A DNA stretch of 64,000 nt from Saccoglossus kowalevskii. Lineage: Eukaryota > Hemichordata > Enteropneusta > Harrimaniidae. Location of the stretch: assembly GCF_000003605.2 (NCBI RefSeq), contig NW_003136332.1, forward strand, positions 412,847 through 476,846, in the 5' to 3' direction. Under the pieces are notes generated by a model. The model ran no database searches, was not told where the DNA came from, and worked only from the letters and a program-made list of their open reading frames with translations. Position 1 is the stretch's first letter. Each line of letters begins with the position of its first letter. The translations under genes were made by a program, and so were the position numbers. Positions 62,736 through 64,000 of this stretch are shown here, in pieces.

Positions 62736-64000
62736 CAAACACTAATACATTGCTCAGCAAATGATCACGGTATGGTAGTGTAATCCAGTTATACTGCGTT
62801 TCACAAGTGAATAACTTGTTTTCGAAGTGTTGAAATTGTTATTACTCAGTGATTTATGATAACGTAAAAAAAAAATTGAATAAATTGAATTGTAGTGAAA
62901 TGCAAGTAAAATTCAACTTAGTTTCACCATAAGAGAATGATTTTCTATGCACACGAGTGATCTGAAACTGACCAGACAAGTCAAGTCAGTAATTAACTAT
63001 TTAAAATGCTGGATGGTACCAACATGTTCGAATTACCATAGCTCATTCAAATATGTTAATGACAGTTCAGCGATTTCACTGTGAACGCAACACTGAAGAG
63101 ATTTACCGAAGTTGTAGTATGATCTTTTGGCTTTGATTTCGATGGGAAAACAGCACGATTTTTTTTTCAATTCAAGAAATTAGTTATTTTCGAAAGATAA
63201 ACATTTAATAATTTATCATTTTTATGGTGATAACTCATTGTCGAAAACTTGCGAAACACAGATGTAATCATAAGGTGTATTGACAATCGTGCCATCAGAA
63301 CAAAAGCGGTTTAACTGCGTGTCTAACATTTTATCATTGAAAAAAATAGGTATGAATATTTTTAGGCACATGGTCGAAACAAATTAATAGGATTAGGAAC
63401 AATGCCGTTTTGGACCAGCTGGTTGAAGCAATGAAGTCAGTCACAGTCTTGTCGATTTGGGGGTGCGGTTAGTAATAGGTACTTTTCATGTTTTCAATTT
63501 TTGTCAAGAACTCTAGTGGTGAAATTGGGTGTGCAGTTACTATTATATACAATGTATGAAGTTTATATTGAGACTTAACGGTATGTTTGCCACTTGTAAG
63601 AACAGGATCCAGTGTCAATATATGTAGGTGGTACATTCCATGGATATTGTTGTCCAATGCAACAGTGAAATAGGTCATTTCAAAAATACAATTTCACTAA
63701 TACTATGAAGCAAATTTAGTATTGAGAAGAGAGTTTTCATTGAAAAAAATTTACCTTGAACCCGGTGCATTTATAAGGCACGTTTTTCTGACTATCCAAG
63801 TAGGGAGAAACATTAGCGAGGTAACAGATTGTGTTCAAGTAACAATTATTTGTAAAACTAGGCTAATTTGGATGGTGATTCTAAAATTTTTCTCTGAGAT
63901 GGTTCGACTCTCCGTAAATGTTTGAAACAATGCTCACAGTTGTCCAATAAAAAGAAAGAACCTAACTGAATGCTGAACATGGCTAAACTGTGGGACACTT
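62736..64000 (-). other. PPP4C: Probable PPP4C intron, no feature seen
   Basis: Searched on the minus strand for the GDIHGQ, GDFVDRG and MAD/ISDLDRQIE exons of PPP4C without success. Open frames at 63469-63678 and 63722-63925 have no family resemblance. Confidence 0.5.

Overview
This window is nuclear DNA from an invertebrate animal, most likely a marine bilaterian. The evidence is the AT-rich composition, genes split into many short exons with GT-AG introns, frequent TACATGTA and ACCGGTA palindromes, and many small non-autonomous transposons, some with a tandem-repeat core like the pearl/HINE elements described in bivalves. I cannot name the species. Four runs of N (11108-11657, 26961-27546, 40622-41375, 60757-60806) are assembly gaps, and all four fall inside transposons.

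Three well-conserved protein genes are present. TRIM37 lies on the plus strand from 1483 to 20462. It enters the window just after its RING finger and runs through the B-box, coiled coil, MATH domain and a long acidic/serine-rich tail to its stop codon. FLOT2 (flotillin-2) lies on the minus strand from 49870 to 25747 and is complete. PPP4C (protein phosphatase 4 catalytic subunit) lies on the minus strand from 62292 to 56974. It has its last five exons here, residues 102-307 by the human numbering, and its first exons lie beyond the window. TRIM37 and FLOT2 converge on the intergenic stretch 20463-25746. PPP4C and FLOT2 are head to tail, separated by about 7 kb. I found no RNA genes.

The most interesting content is alternative gene structure. 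FLOT2 has three separate first coding exons (49822-49870, 47501-47582, 39665-39713). Each carries its own ATG, a version of the GPNEALV motif and the same phase-1 donor. They predict three membrane-anchoring N-termini: the classical MGNC form, a form with nine cysteines in its first 14 residues, and an MGN form with neither cysteine nor a good myristoylation context. TRIM37 has two neighbouring cassettes (16969-17102 and 17167-17255) whose reading phases allow exactly one to be used; they are separated by only 64 nt. The first cassette's 3' splice site lies in an exact 43-bp tandem duplication.

The introns hold five elements in two families that share one layout: a 31-35 nt terminal hairpin, a tandem-repeat core, and a subterminal inverted repeat followed by a second hairpin. 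The terminal hairpin keeps its shape while its sequence changes. Several MITEs with clear terminal inverted repeats and TA or 8-bp target duplications are also mapped.
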